This document shows, piece by piece, positions 1 through 8,052 of a stretch of DNA of 35,980 nt. The stretch comes from Bacteroidota bacterium (GTDB taxonomy: Bacteria > Bacteroidota > Bacteroidia > Chitinophagales > Saprospiraceae). The notes under the pieces are model-generated. The model ran no database searches. It saw only the letters and a program-made list of their open reading frames with translations, and was not told where the DNA came from. The number at the start of each line of letters is the position of its first letter. The stretch's first letter is position 1. The stretch lies in NCBI GenBank assembly GCA_963169325.1, contig CAUJEY010000339.1:1-35980 (forward strand). Direction: 5' to 3'. The position numbers and the translations under genes were made by a program.

Positions 1-261
1 CAAATCCAGCGCGTTATTCGTCTCGTAATGCAGGTTTAACACGCCCCGGTTGACCGCGCGCGCATGGGCGATGTCATCGGCGTTGATATCGCAACCGGTC
101 AGTTTGCCGCAATAACCGGCAATCATCGCATCATAATCGCCTTCACCGGTACCGAGGTTCAGCCCTGTCTCAAATGTTTGATTTTGAGCCAGTTGTTTCA
201 GGCGATTCCGGACAAACAGATAACGATTCCGGAAAGTGGGAAACAAAAATTTGAAGTTCAT
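1..261 (-). CDS. Class I SAM-dependent methyltransferase, N-terminal part
   Basis: The leftward frame opens at the ATG complementary to 259-261 and stays open for 87 codons to the window edge, so the C-terminal part is missing. The protein begins MNFKFLFPTFRNRYLFV. At about residues 35-45 it carries LNLGTGEGDYD, the glycine-rich motif I that binds S-adenosylmethionine in Rossmann-fold methyltransferases. About 20 residues later comes CDIN, the usual acidic end of strand beta-2 that contacts the ribose. The substrate cannot be told from this fragment; methyltransferases that follow glycosyltransferases often act on glycans or lipids, but that is inference. It lies downstream of the glycosyltransferase/TPR gene on the same strand, separated by a 7-bp repeat array and a strong hairpin, so co-transcription is uncertain. 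Confidence 0.75.
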   Translation of the reverse strand, partial: MNFKFLFPTFRNRYLFVRNRLKQLAQNQTFETGLNLGTGEGDYDAMIAGYCGKLTGCDINADDIAHARAVNRGVLNLHYETNNALDL

Positions 262-270
262 TACTTGGAC

Positions 271-422
271 GGTGGACGGTGGACGGTGGACGGTGGACGG
301 TGGACGATGGACGGTGGACGGTGGACGGTGGACGGTGGACGGTGGACGGTGGACGATGGACGGTGGACGGTGGACGGTGGACGGTGCCGCACCGTCTACC
401 GTCTACCGTCTACCGTCCACCG
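271..422. repeat. Heptanucleotide tandem array ending in a 33-bp hairpin
   Basis: Positions 271-382 are 16 uninterrupted copies of GGTGGAC. Two copies, at 306-312 and 355-361, are the variant GATGGAC, exactly seven units apart. The array runs into an inverted block, 390-422, made of ACCGTCT/ACCGTCC units. Bases 354-386 pair with 390-422 around the three-base loop CCG. Pairing is continuous apart from one A-C mismatch at 356/420 and several G-T wobbles. The hairpin begins two bases beyond the stop codon of the leftward glycosyltransferase gene, so it would form at the 3' end of that mRNA. It has no T run in either direction, so it is not a standard intrinsic terminator. Copy number is likely to be unstable. 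Confidence 0.95.
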
Positions 423-424
423 TT

Positions 425-2647
425 TTACTTGATTTGATTCATGGCTGCCCGAAACTGCTGCGCGGCAGAGGTGTTGCCGGTTGCTTCATAAATCTGCGCC
501 GATAATTCGTAAGCCGCTTTGAAATTGGGGGCGACCTGAATGGCTTTCATCAGATCGTTCAGCGCGGTTTGGTCGTCGCCCTGGCTGCGGGCGATGAGGG
601 CCAAATAATAATACGCCGCGGCGTTGGAGGGTTCGCGCTTTAGGGAACCTTCAAATTGCGCTTTTGCCTGCACCACATCGCCTTTTTGCAACCAATACAT
701 ACCCAGGAGATTGCTGGCCTGCATATCGTCGGGGCTGATATCGAGGGCTTTTTCCGCCGCGGCTTTCGCCTCTTCGAGTTTACTGGCATTAAAATATGCC
801 TGCGCCAGCGAAGACCAAGCGAGGTCGTTGTCGGGAACGGCTGCCGTTTCTTTTTGAAGGAAAGAAATGGCTGAGTCCCAATCGCCGACTTTAAGCGAAG
901 CCGAGCCGAGGGTGCAATTCCGGCCGTTGTCTTTAAGCACGGCCAGCAGGGGCACGCCGTTTGCTTCTACGATATGTACCGCGTTATCCGGGGGCCATTT
1001 GCCGCGTTGAAGCGTTGCGCCATCGAGAAAACGGGTGGGATACAGGCCGTAATCCCAGGCATCGTCGCAGCGTCTTTCCCATTTGAGGTATTTCACTTTT
1101 ACTTTATCACCGTATTTCTCCGTCAGTTTATGGACGGCATAGTACATATTGGTGGCAATTACGACCGATTCCGGCATATCGGGTTTCAAAATACCCTGGC
1201 TTTCCAGCCATTCGATTCCCTGCCGGGTGCTGATGCCCCAATAGTCGGTTTCAAACTGGCCGAACGCGCCTTTTATGCCGCCAGTCAGCGGATTGAAATA
1301 GGTATAAGGATATTTTGGATTGGTGGCAATAAACGCGGCGCTGTCGAGCAGCAAAGCGGCCATAACGCCCAAAACACCATATTGCAGCGCTTTTTTTCCG
1401 GAAAACTGATTGGACAGTTCATTCCAGAACAAGGCCGCCGCCGCCACGAGCGGCGGATAAGCAAACGTCAGATGTCGCCAGCCGTCGTGGATCACCGAAT
1501 GTTTAACAATGATATAGGCCACCGGAAACACGCCGGCAAACAAGACCATCAGTATCCAAAGCGGGTTGTATTTTTTTAATAATTGGGGCAACATGACCAC
1601 ATACCCCACCAAACCAACCAGCGTAGCCAACGGAATCGTGTACAGCATCCATTTGACCGGATAATGCCAAGGGGTCTTGTCCGACATTATATTTTCGCCT
1701 TCATACAACACCCGGATTTTCACCTCAAGTTCAGAAAATTTGGACAGGGCGACAAAGGGGTTTTTCAACGGACTTTGCAACGCATACGGCCAGAAAAATA
1801 CCGCCAGCAGGTAGCCTGCCGCCGCCACGCCAATCACCATGACCGCATACCGCCCCAGTTGTTTCGTATTGGACAAGGCAGCCAAGCCGCCGTTTTTTAA
1901 CAAAAAATGCAAGCCTGCAAACATGCCCAAATAGGCAAAAGGCAATAAACCACCCGCCCGAACAGCCAAGGCAATTGCTAAACCCGCGGCTAAACCCACC
2001 AAATTCCAGCGGCCCGGCCTGGGCATCCGGTTCAGCACGGCGGCCATGTTGTACAAGGCCATCATATAACCTGCGGCAAAGGGAATGTCCTTGGGATTCA
2101 TCATCGAGTCGCCGACAAAACGGGGCGACAACAACATGATAACCAGTGCAATACTGCCCGCCTGCCAACCGGCGATCAGCCGGACCAGCAGTGCCGTACA
2201 CAACACGGCGACCCAGCCCAGCACAGCGCTGGAAGCATGGCGCAGGTTGTGATATGCCAGGTCCGAAGATTCATAACCGAGGGCTTTGTTGGCAAAACCG
2301 GTGACGATTTCGAAAAAACCGCCGTAGAGGTGCATGTTGCCATCCGGGACATTTAGCGCCGAAGTATCTGCCCCGAAGGTGCTGTAATAACTGACGAGTT
2401 TGGCGCTGTAATCGTTCTGAAACTTATCGTCGGCGTTGATCCCGCTCCCGAAAGACAGAGCGACGAGCATGACGAAGCCCAAGGCGGCCAGCCCCCAAAA
2501 TATTTTTGGAAGCCAGGGGCTTTCGGGTTGTTCAGAAACGGGACGTTCGAGCCAATCGTGTATCTGCCGTGCAGCAGCCGGCTTTGCGGGTGAAGTCGCC
2601 GGTTTGGATGCTTTGTATTTTGGCGTTGATTTGCCGGATTTTGCCAT
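425..2647 (-). CDS. Membrane glycosyltransferase (GT-C/ArnT-PMT-like) with C-terminal TPRs
   Basis: A 740-residue integral membrane protein. The start at 2647 (MAKSGKSTPKYK) is preferred over an ATG 84 bases upstream, which would overlap the preceding gene and add an atypical N-terminus. A basic, Pro/Ala-rich cytoplasmic tail of about 45 residues precedes the first membrane helix (about 49-70). An acidic pair, D73-D74 in NADDKFQND, follows it in the first extracytoplasmic loop, where GT-C enzymes place their catalytic aspartate. Roughly ten further hydrophobic helices follow to about residue 455. After a soluble segment, residues about 580-735 form four TPRs with the spacing of A-x3-Y and D-P/D-x8-L. 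GT-C enzymes of this type transfer sugars from polyprenyl-phosphate donors outside the inner membrane; donor and acceptor are unknown. It is the last gene of the apparent sigma factor/membrane protein/glycosyltransferase run. Confidence 0.75.
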   Translation of the reverse strand: MAKSGKSTPKYKASKPATSPAKPAAARQIHDWLERPVSEQPESPWLPKIFWGLAALGFVMLVALSFGSGINADDKFQNDYSAKLVSYYSTFGADTSALNVPDGNMHLYGGFFEIVTGFANKALGYESSDLAYHNLRHASSAVLGWVAVLCTALLVRLIAGWQAGSIALVIMLLSPRFVGDSMMNPKDIPFAAGYMMALYNMAAVLNRMPRPGRWNLVGLAAGLAIALAVRAGGLLPFAYLGMFAGLHFLLKNGGLAALSNTKQLGRYAVMVIGVAAAGYLLAVFFWPYALQSPLKNPFVALSKFSELEVKIRVLYEGENIMSDKTPWHYPVKWMLYTIPLATLVGLVGYVVMLPQLLKKYNPLWILMVLFAGVFPVAYIIVKHSVIHDGWRHLTFAYPPLVAAAALFWNELSNQFSGKKALQYGVLGVMAALLLDSAAFIATNPKYPYTYFNPLTGGIKGAFGQFETDYWGISTRQGIEWLESQGILKPDMPESVVIATNMYYAVHKLTEKYGDKVKVKYLKWERRCDDAWDYGLYPTRFLDGATLQRGKWPPDNAVHIVEANGVPLLAVLKDNGRNCTLGSASLKVGDWDSAISFLQKETAAVPDNDLAWSSLAQAYFNASKLEEAKAAAEKALDISPDDMQASNLLGMYWLQKGDVVQAKAQFEGSLKREPSNAAAYYYLALIARSQGDDQTALNDLMKAIQVAPNFKAAYELSAQIYEATGNTSAAQQFRAAMNQIK

Positions 2648-2708
2648 AATTGAAGGGAAAATATTAAAAACCCGGCGCAAGGTAGGAAGGATTGTGAATA
2701 TTGAAAGG

Positions 2709-2930
2709 TTATCCCCTTTCCCGCTGAACAAAATACCAGACTAAGCCGGCCGCCAGCAACAACAGCAGTAATGCCAGCGCCACAACACCTATTTGCAAAA
2801 ACCGGATGGTTCTGCGACGGCGGCGGCGGACTTTTTCGAGCCGGAGCTCCAACTTCTCCCAGGCCTGCTCGGGCGGGCGCTCGTAGAGTTTGGACTCGTT
2901 TTCCTTGAAAAAATCAAACAGATCGGGCAC
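2709..2930 (-). CDS. Small single-pass membrane protein, possible anti-sigma factor
   Basis: Encodes 73 residues from a GTG start (CAC at 2928-2930); an in-frame stop lies shortly upstream, so no longer start is available. Residues 1-33 are charged and helical (FKENESKLYERPPEQAWEKL). A run of arginines at about 35-40 is followed by one hydrophobic helix, about residues 43-67, and a short tail. This layout (cytoplasmic helix, basic stop, one transmembrane segment) is common in small anti-sigma factors and in membrane proteins coded directly after ECF sigma genes in Bacteroidota. It lies 107 bp after the ECF sigma gene and 61 bp before the glycosyltransferase. The function is inferred from position and topology only; no zinc-binding anti-sigma motif is seen. 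Confidence 0.65.
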   Translation of the reverse strand: MPDLFDFFKENESKLYERPPEQAWEKLELRLEKVRRRRRRTIRFLQIGVVALALLLLLLAAGLVWYFVQRERG

Positions 2931-2933
2931 CTT

Positions 2934-2967
2934 GTGAATGATGAATTATAAATGATGAATGATGAAT
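2934..2967. repeat. Heptanucleotide tandem repeat, GATGAAT type
   Basis: Partial unit GTGAAT, then GATGAAT, TATAAAT, GATGAAT and GATGAAT in perfect 7-bp register. It sits between the small membrane protein gene and the ECF sigma gene, immediately upstream of the GTG start at 2930. It is one of three strict 7-bp-period arrays in the first 3.7 kb. Confidence 0.8.
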
Positions 2968-2994
2968 CCTAAACTGCCGGCCTATACGGCCCTC

Positions 2995-3032
2995 TAACCT
3001 TCAAACCCTCAAACCAGAAACCTTCAAACCCT
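2995..3032. repeat. A/C-rich 15-bp (8+7) tandem repeat
   Basis: AAACC blocks recur at 3003, 3011, 3018 and 3026, preceded by a degenerate block at 2996. Spacing alternates 8, 7, 8. Bases 3006-3030 match 29561-29585, upstream of carB, in 24 of 25 positions on the same strand. Confidence 0.75.
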
Positions 3033-3037
3033 ATTTT

Positions 3038-3568
3038 TCAAACAATTCCTTTCTTTTTGAGCAACCCTTTCAATTTTTCTTTGGCCAAAATTAACTGCGA
3101 TTTACTGGTATTAATACTGATGCCAAGTATATCGGCAATTTCCTGGTGTTTATACCCTTCGAGCACGTACAGGTTAAACACCGTGCGGTAGCCATTGGGC
3201 AGGTCATCGAGCAATTCCAGAATTTCACGGGCGGAAATATCAGATTCGATGGAAAAACCGTCCTGTTGATCCACCGGCTGAAAATCATCGCCGGGAAACA
3301 CCAAATGATGCGATTTTCGAAGCAGCATCAGGGCTTCGTTCACCATGATACGCCGAATCCAGCCTTCAAAACTGCCGGCCCCCATAAAAGACTTGATCTG
3401 GTCGAACACTTTGTAAAACCCGCTCACCAAAGCCTCTTCGGCATCCTCCCGACGCTGCAAATAACGCCGGCAAACGGCAAACATGACCGGCGAATAGCGG
3501 TCATACAGCCATTTTTGTGCCGCGCGGTCTTGCTCCTTCAGGCGTTCGATGAGGGCTTGTTCGGTCAT
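3038..3568 (-). CDS. ECF-type RNA polymerase sigma factor
   Basis: A 176-residue protein with the size and two-domain layout of an extracytoplasmic-function sigma factor. Residues about 8-75 are region 2: a region 2.1-like stretch (LYDRYSPVMFAVCRRYL), the acidic DAEEALVSGFYKVF helix that binds core polymerase and the -10 element, and a region 2.4-like segment ending GWIRRIMVNEALMLLRK. A roughly 35-residue linker leads to region 4 (about 112-168), with LDDLPNGYRTVFNLYVLEGYKHQEIADILGI split over the recognition helix-turn-helix and ending SKSQLILAKEKLKGLL. The next gene on the strand codes a small membrane protein that may be its anti-sigma factor. The regulon is unknown; co-localisation with a glycosyltransferase suggests envelope functions. 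Confidence 0.92.
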   Translation of the reverse strand: MTEQALIERLKEQDRAAQKWLYDRYSPVMFAVCRRYLQRREDAEEALVSGFYKVFDQIKSFMGAGSFEGWIRRIMVNEALMLLRKSHHLVFPGDDFQPVDQQDGFSIESDISAREILELLDDLPNGYRTVFNLYVLEGYKHQEIADILGISINTSKSQLILAKEKLKGLLKKKGIV

Positions 3569-3638
3569 TTCAGCGTAAAGATGCGAAACACCGGCTGTTT
3601 GGTGTTTAGCCGGCCAAATTTTAGTTGGAGAAATCCGC

Positions 3639-3646
3639 TATTTTTG
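3639..3646 (+). promoter_or_regulatory. Bacteroidota -7 promoter element for lysA
   Basis: TATTTTTG fits TAnnTTTG, the -7 consensus of the Bacteroidota housekeeping sigma factor. The predicted transcript start is near 3653, giving a leader of about 45 bases that contains a heptamer array. No good -33 TTG is seen at the ideal distance. Confidence 0.45.
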
Positions 3647-3657
3647 CCCTCTTTTTC

Positions 3658-3692
3658 AAACTTCGAACTTTAAACTTCGAACTTCAAACTTC
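3658..3692. repeat. Heptanucleotide tandem repeat, AAACTTC type
   Basis: Five consecutive 7-mers: AAACTTC, GAACTTT, AAACTTC, GAACTTC, AAACTTC. The array ends four bases before the proposed GTG start of lysA, so it would make up most of the 5' untranslated region. Confidence 0.85.
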
Positions 3693-3696
3693 AATC

Positions 3697-4929
3697 GTGG
3701 AATTAATCAACGGAAAGTACCAAATGACCGGCGGCATCGACCCGCTGGCGCTGTGCAAAGAATACGGCACGCCGCTATATGTATATGATGCTGCAATCAT
3801 GGAGCGGCAATACCGTCGCATCACCAATGCCTTTTCCTATCCGAAACTGCGGATTCACTACGCCGGCAAGGCTCTGACTAACCTGACGGTGTTGCGGCTT
3901 TTCCGCAAATGGGGCGCCGGCCTGGATTGCGTATCTATCCAGGAGGTTCAATTAGGACTGCTGGCCGGCTACCAACCCGACGATATTCTGTATACCCCCA
4001 ACTTTGCGGGTATCGACGAATTTGAAGAAGCCGTCCGGCTTGGCGTCAAAATCAACATCGACGCCATTCCGATGCTCGAAAACTGGGGCTTGCATCACAA
4101 GGACGTCCCGGTTTGTATTCGTATCAACCCGCACCTCATGGCCGGCGGGCACGAGAACATCAGCGTCGGGCATATCGATTCCAAGTTCGGGATCAGTATC
4201 CACCAGTTGCCGCACGTACTGCGTGTGGTGCAAAGCCAGGGCCTACGCATTGTGGGACTCCACATGCACACCGGCTCGGATATTCTCGACGTAGACGTAT
4301 TCCTGCGCGGCGCCGATATCCTGTTCGAGGCTGCCCGGAAATTTCCCGACCTGGAGTACATCGACCTGGGCAGCGGGTTCAAAGTGCCCTACAAACCGGA
4401 CGACATTGAAACCGACGTGGAAGAACTGGGCGAAAAACTCAGTCAGCGGTTTACCGAATTTTGTACGGAATACGGCCGCGAGCTCACTCTAATGTTCGAG
4501 CCGGGCAAGTTTTTAGTCAGCGAATCGGGTTATCTCTTTGCGCGCTGTACTTTGGTAAAACAAACCACCTCCACGGTGTTCGTCGGCCTCGATACGGGAC
4601 TGAATCACCTCATCCGGCCCATGTTTTACGGGTCGTACCACAAGATCGTTAACGTAACGGAACCTGCCTTCAAACCGCGCATTTACACCGTTGTGGGCAA
4701 TATTTGTGAAACGGATACTTTCGGCAGCGACCGCCGCATCGCCGAGGTAGTGGAGGGCGACATCCTCTGTTTTCACAACGCCGGCGCCTACGGCTGGATG
4801 ATGGCTTCCAACTACAATTCCCGCCCGCGCCCGGCAGAGGTGTTGTTGTACGAGGGCAAAGCGCATTTGATTCGCCGGCGGGAAACACTGAAGGATTTGA
4901 CACAAAATCAGGTGCAAATCGAAGTGTAA
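3697..4929 (+). CDS. lysA: Diaminopimelate decarboxylase
   Basis: LysA converts meso-diaminopimelate to L-lysine and CO2, the last step of lysine synthesis, in the cytoplasm with PLP. The GTG at 3697 gives a 410-residue protein starting (M)ELINGKYQMTGGIDP, like the starts of Bacteroidota LysA; the ATG at 3724 would remove part of the first strand. The PLP lysine is K58 in HYAGKALTNL; the usual YAxKAN has Leu in place of Asn here. HMHTGSDI and the glycine-rich IDLGSGFKVPY line the phosphate-binding site. EPGKFLVSESG and C337 in NICETDTFGSDR match the second-domain active-site region, where Cys acts across the dimer. GAYGWMMASNYNSRPRP closes the alanine-racemase C-like barrel. A strong terminator follows. 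Confidence 0.93.
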   Translation: MELINGKYQMTGGIDPLALCKEYGTPLYVYDAAIMERQYRRITNAFSYPKLRIHYAGKALTNLTVLRLFRKWGAGLDCVSIQEVQLGLLAGYQPDDILYTPNFAGIDEFEEAVRLGVKINIDAIPMLENWGLHHKDVPVCIRINPHLMAGGHENISVGHIDSKFGISIHQLPHVLRVVQSQGLRIVGLHMHTGSDILDVDVFLRGADILFEAARKFPDLEYIDLGSGFKVPYKPDDIETDVEELGEKLSQRFTEFCTEYGRELTLMFEPGKFLVSESGYLFARCTLVKQTTSTVFVGLDTGLNHLIRPMFYGSYHKIVNVTEPAFKPRIYTVVGNICETDTFGSDRRIAEVVEGDILCFHNAGAYGWMMASNYNSRPRPAEVLLYEGKAHLIRRRETLKDLTQNQVQIEV

Positions 4930-4942
4930 AAAAAGGACTTTC

Positions 4943-4980
4943 AAAGGCAGCCGGAACAACTTCCGGCTGCCTTTGTTATT
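4943..4980 (+). terminator. Intrinsic terminator after lysA
   Basis: A perfect 14-bp stem (4943-4956 with 4961-4974) around the loop CAAC, followed by the T-rich TTTGTTATTT. It lies 14 bases after the lysA stop codon. Its A-rich 5' flank gives some termination potential in the other direction as well. Confidence 0.9.
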
Positions 4981-4994
4981 TCCCAAATCCTGTA

Positions 4995-5025
4995 TTGTTA
5001 CGACGACGGATTTACGGTAATTTTG
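4995..5025 (+). promoter_or_regulatory. Promoter of the M16 peptidase gene
   Basis: TTG at 4995-4997, a 20-bp spacer and TAATTTTG at 5018-5025 match the Bacteroidota TTG-N19-21-TAnnTTTG promoter closely. The predicted transcript start is about 5032, 20 bases before the ATG at 5052. This argues against any start codon upstream of 5032. Confidence 0.7.
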
Positions 5026-5051
5026 CCCCCCTTCACTTTTCAATCGACGAC

Positions 5052-7916
5052 ATGACCACATACGCCACATCCAAGCCCGTCTTTATTACCACGCCCGGCG
5101 ACCCCATCCACGTCCATACTTATACCCTGGGCAACGGCCTTCGCCTGTTTTTATCCATCAACAAAGAAGAACCACGCATTTATACCGAAATAGCCGTGCG
5201 GGCCGGCTCCAAGCACGATCCCGCCGATACCACCGGCCTCGCGCACTACTTCGAACACATGATGTTCAAGGGCACCGACCGACTGGGCAGCCTCGATTGG
5301 GAAAAAGAAAAACCCTTGCTCGATAAAATCGAACAAGGATTCGAAAAGCACCGCGCAGAAAAAGACCCCGCCCGAAAAAAGGAACTGTACGCCGAAATCG
5401 ACCGGCTGTCGTTCGAGGCAGCCAAACTCGTGGCCGCCAATGAATACGATAAATTGGTGAGCGCTATCGGCGCAAAAAACACCAACGCCTACACCTGGGT
5501 GGAACAAACCGTGTACGTCAACGATATCCCGTCCAACGAACTGGAGCGCTGGTTCGAACTCGAAAGCGAACGGTTCCGCCGGCCCATCCTGCGGCTGTTC
5601 CACACCGAGTTGGAAACGGTTTTTGAAGAATATAACATCAGCCAGGACCGCGATTTTCGCAAAACCCTTAAAGCGCTCCAGGAAACCCTGACTCCCACGC
5701 ACCCCTACGGTACCCAAACCACCCTGGGCCGGGGCGAAGACCTGAAAAACCCCTCGCAAACCAATATTTACCGCTTTTTTGATCAGTATTATGTGCCGAA
5801 CAACATGGCCATCGTGCTTTCCGGCGATTTCGATCCCGAAGAAGCCGTGGCTTTGGCCGAGCGGCATTTCGGTCATTTCCGGCCCAAACCGCTGCCGGCG
5901 TTTCAATTTGAGCAGCAGCGGGAATTGAACACCCGGATACGCCGCGACGTGTACGGACAAGAAGCCACCTGGGTGGAAATGGGCTGGCGTTTTCCCGGCG
6001 CCGACACCGACGAGGCGCTTATGTTGCCCCTGATTTCCGGCATTTTACACAATTATCAGGCGGGCCTGTTCGACCTGCATCTGCTGCAAGCGCAAAAGGT
6101 GCTGGAAGCGTACGCGTATCCGAGGGTTTATGAGGATTACAGCAGTATGGTTTTGTATGGAAAACCACGTGAAGGTCAATCTCTGGAGGAAGTAGAAAAT
6201 CTGCTTTGGCAGGAAATCGAAAACCTGCGCCAGGGCAATTTCGACGACTGGCTGCCGGAGGCTGTGGTAAAAGACCTGAAACTATCCGAAACCAAAGAAT
6301 TTGAAAAAAATCAGGGCCGCGCGGCTGCTATTACAACAGCTTACATCCTCGGCGTCAAGTGGGCTGATATGGTGCATCGCTGGGAAAAACTGGCGGCCAT
6401 CACGAAAGCCGATATCGTCGCCTTCGCCCAAAAGCATCTGCGCCCCGATAATTTTGCCGTTGTGTTCAAACACCATGGCGACGATAATTCGGTGATGAAA
6501 GTGGAAAAACCACCTATCACCGCCGTGGAATTGAATCGGACCGATACTTCTGCCTTCGGCACACAATTTTTGCAACAGGCAACGCCGGATATCGAGCCGC
6601 AATTCCTCGATTTTAACAAGGCCATCAAAAAAGCGCGTATAGCGCCCAACCTGAAACTCCACGCCATACATCAGCCGGATAGCCGGCTGTTCCGGCTGTA
6701 CTACATCTTCGAGATGGGCAAAACCAGCGACAAAAAGTTGTCAGTGGCCGCCACTTATATGACCTTCCTGGGCACCGATAAATATTCGCCGCGCGAAATG
6801 CAGCAGGAATTTTACCGCCTCGGCGTTCATTTTTCAGCCACCTGCCAGGACGAGCGCCTGTATTTCAGCCTCAGCGGGCTGGAAGACTCCTTCGAGGCCG
6901 GGGTTGCGTTGATGGAGCACCTGCTGGCCCACGCCCAACCCAACCCCGAAGCGCTGGAAAATTTGAAAGCCGACATTCTAATGCGCCGGGAGAACAACAA
7001 AAAGGACAAACGCACCATACTCAGCAAGGCCATGCTGAACTATGCCAAATACGGCGCTCATTCGCCCTACACGGATAAACTGACCAAGGATGAAATTCTG
7101 GGCCAGCAAGCCGGCGAACTGACCGCACTGCTGCGCGAACTGCCCACCTTTCGGCACGAGGTATTGTATGTCGGTAGCAATACGGCACGCCGCGTGGCCG
7201 GTATTTTAAAACAACATCATCCGGTATCAGAAAAACTACGAGCGCCGCTGCCTGCCCGCAAATACCGCGAAGCCGGCGCCAAAAAAGACAAGGTCTTTTT
7301 TATCCACTTCCCGATGGTGCAGGTGGAACTGCTGCTGGCCTCCAAGGGCACGCCGAAATTCAACCTGGAAGAATATATTTTTTCGGAATGGTACAACCAG
7401 TATTTCGGCTATGGCCTGTCGTCTATCGTTTTCCAGGAAATCCGGGAATCCAAAGCGCTGGCCTACTCGGCCTACGCGTATGCCGCCAATCCCGCCCGGA
7501 AAAACAAGGCGCATTTCCTGCAAGCCTACGTGGGCACTCAACCGGATAAGTTGCACGACGCTGTAGAAGCCTTTCAGAACATCCTCGAAGACATGCCTGT
7601 TTCGCTGTCGCAAATGGAACACGCCCGCCAAAGTGTGCTGAAACAAATAGCGGCCGGCCGCATCAACAACGCCGAAATATACTGGACCTGGCGCGCCAAC
7701 CTCGACCGCGGATTCCGCCACGACCTCCGGGCGGATATTTACCGGATCATTGAAACGGCAACGCCGGATGACCTGATCCGTTTCCAGCATCAACATATAA
7801 AAGGCCGCCACTACCACTGGATGGTACTGGGCGACCGCGATCAAATCGACTTCGATTATTTGCGAACCTTAGGAACGGTGCAGGAGTTGCGGTTAGAGGA
7901 TGTTTTCGGGTATTAA
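5052..7916 (+). CDS. M16 family zinc metallopeptidase (pitrilysin/insulinase type, two-module)
   Basis: A 954-residue protein; ATG 5052 is chosen because the promoter lies over the upstream alternative start (TTG 4995). The inverted zinc motif HYFEH occupies residues 65-69 (H65, E68, H69), and the third ligand is most likely E192 in TVFEEYN. Between them is a charged helical insert, about residues 85-125, rich in Lys and Glu. The first M16 half is followed by the characteristic YVPNNMAIVLSGDFDPEEA segment. The second half (about 500-954) lacks HxxEH and ends with the M16_C-like YGLSSIVFQEIRESKALAYSAYA, the R/Y pair that closes the chamber. The length fits the single-chain class that degrades peptides. 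No signal peptide or lipobox is present, so a cytoplasmic location is likely. Substrates are unknown. Confidence 0.9.
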   Translation: MTTYATSKPVFITTPGDPIHVHTYTLGNGLRLFLSINKEEPRIYTEIAVRAGSKHDPADTTGLAHYFEHMMFKGTDRLGSLDWEKEKPLLDKIEQGFEKHRAEKDPARKKELYAEIDRLSFEAAKLVAANEYDKLVSAIGAKNTNAYTWVEQTVYVNDIPSNELERWFELESERFRRPILRLFHTELETVFEEYNISQDRDFRKTLKALQETLTPTHPYGTQTTLGRGEDLKNPSQTNIYRFFDQYYVPNNMAIVLSGDFDPEEAVALAERHFGHFRPKPLPAFQFEQQRELNTRIRRDVYGQEATWVEMGWRFPGADTDEALMLPLISGILHNYQAGLFDLHLLQAQKVLEAYAYPRVYEDYSSMVLYGKPREGQSLEEVENLLWQEIENLRQGNFDDWLPEAVVKDLKLSETKEFEKNQGRAAAITTAYILGVKWADMVHRWEKLAAITKADIVAFAQKHLRPDNFAVVFKHHGDDNSVMKVEKPPITAVELNRTDTSAFGTQFLQQATPDIEPQFLDFNKAIKKARIAPNLKLHAIHQPDSRLFRLYYIFEMGKTSDKKLSVAATYMTFLGTDKYSPREMQQEFYRLGVHFSATCQDERLYFSLSGLEDSFEAGVALMEHLLAHAQPNPEALENLKADILMRRENNKKDKRTILSKAMLNYAKYGAHSPYTDKLTKDEILGQQAGELTALLRELPTFRHEVLYVGSNTARRVAGILKQHHPVSEKLRAPLPARKYREAGAKKDKVFFIHFPMVQVELLLASKGTPKFNLEEYIFSEWYNQYFGYGLSSIVFQEIRESKALAYSAYAYAANPARKNKAHFLQAYVGTQPDKLHDAVEAFQNILEDMPVSLSQMEHARQSVLKQIAAGRINNAEIYWTWRANLDRGFRHDLRADIYRIIETATPDDLIRFQHQHIKGRHYHWMVLGDRDQIDFDYLRTLGTVQELRLEDVFGY

Positions 7917-7953
7917 TAATTCCTACAGAGGAATTGAACACTATTATCCAACA

Positions 7954-8037
7954 TTAAACACATAGGCACATAGAGCACATAGTTTTTAAATATTTTATAA
8001 TAAAAAGACTATGTGTTCTATGTGCCTATGTGTTTAA
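7954..8037. repeat. 30-bp near-perfect inverted repeat with AT-rich loop
   Basis: Arms 7954-7983 and 8008-8037 pair over 30 bases with a single G-T wobble. The arm contains CACATAGGCACATAGAGCAC, itself built on a CACATAG motif. The 24-base loop is pure A/T apart from its last base. It lies between the M16 gene and the SMP-30-like gene, both rightward, 15 bases before the second. It may act as a terminator or mRNA-stabilising structure, or be one copy of a dispersed intergenic repeat. Confidence 0.9.
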
Positions 8038-8052
8038 ATTATCTACACGCTT

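Noticed and set aside
271-422. CRISPR array
   Set aside because: The repeats are contiguous 7-mers without spacers, and no cas gene is in the window.
64-432. Rightward ORFs with TVDGGRW repeats through the heptamer array
   Set aside because: They are translations of GGTGGAC repeats plus the antisense of the methyltransferase start; no start signal and no protein-like sequence outside the repeat.
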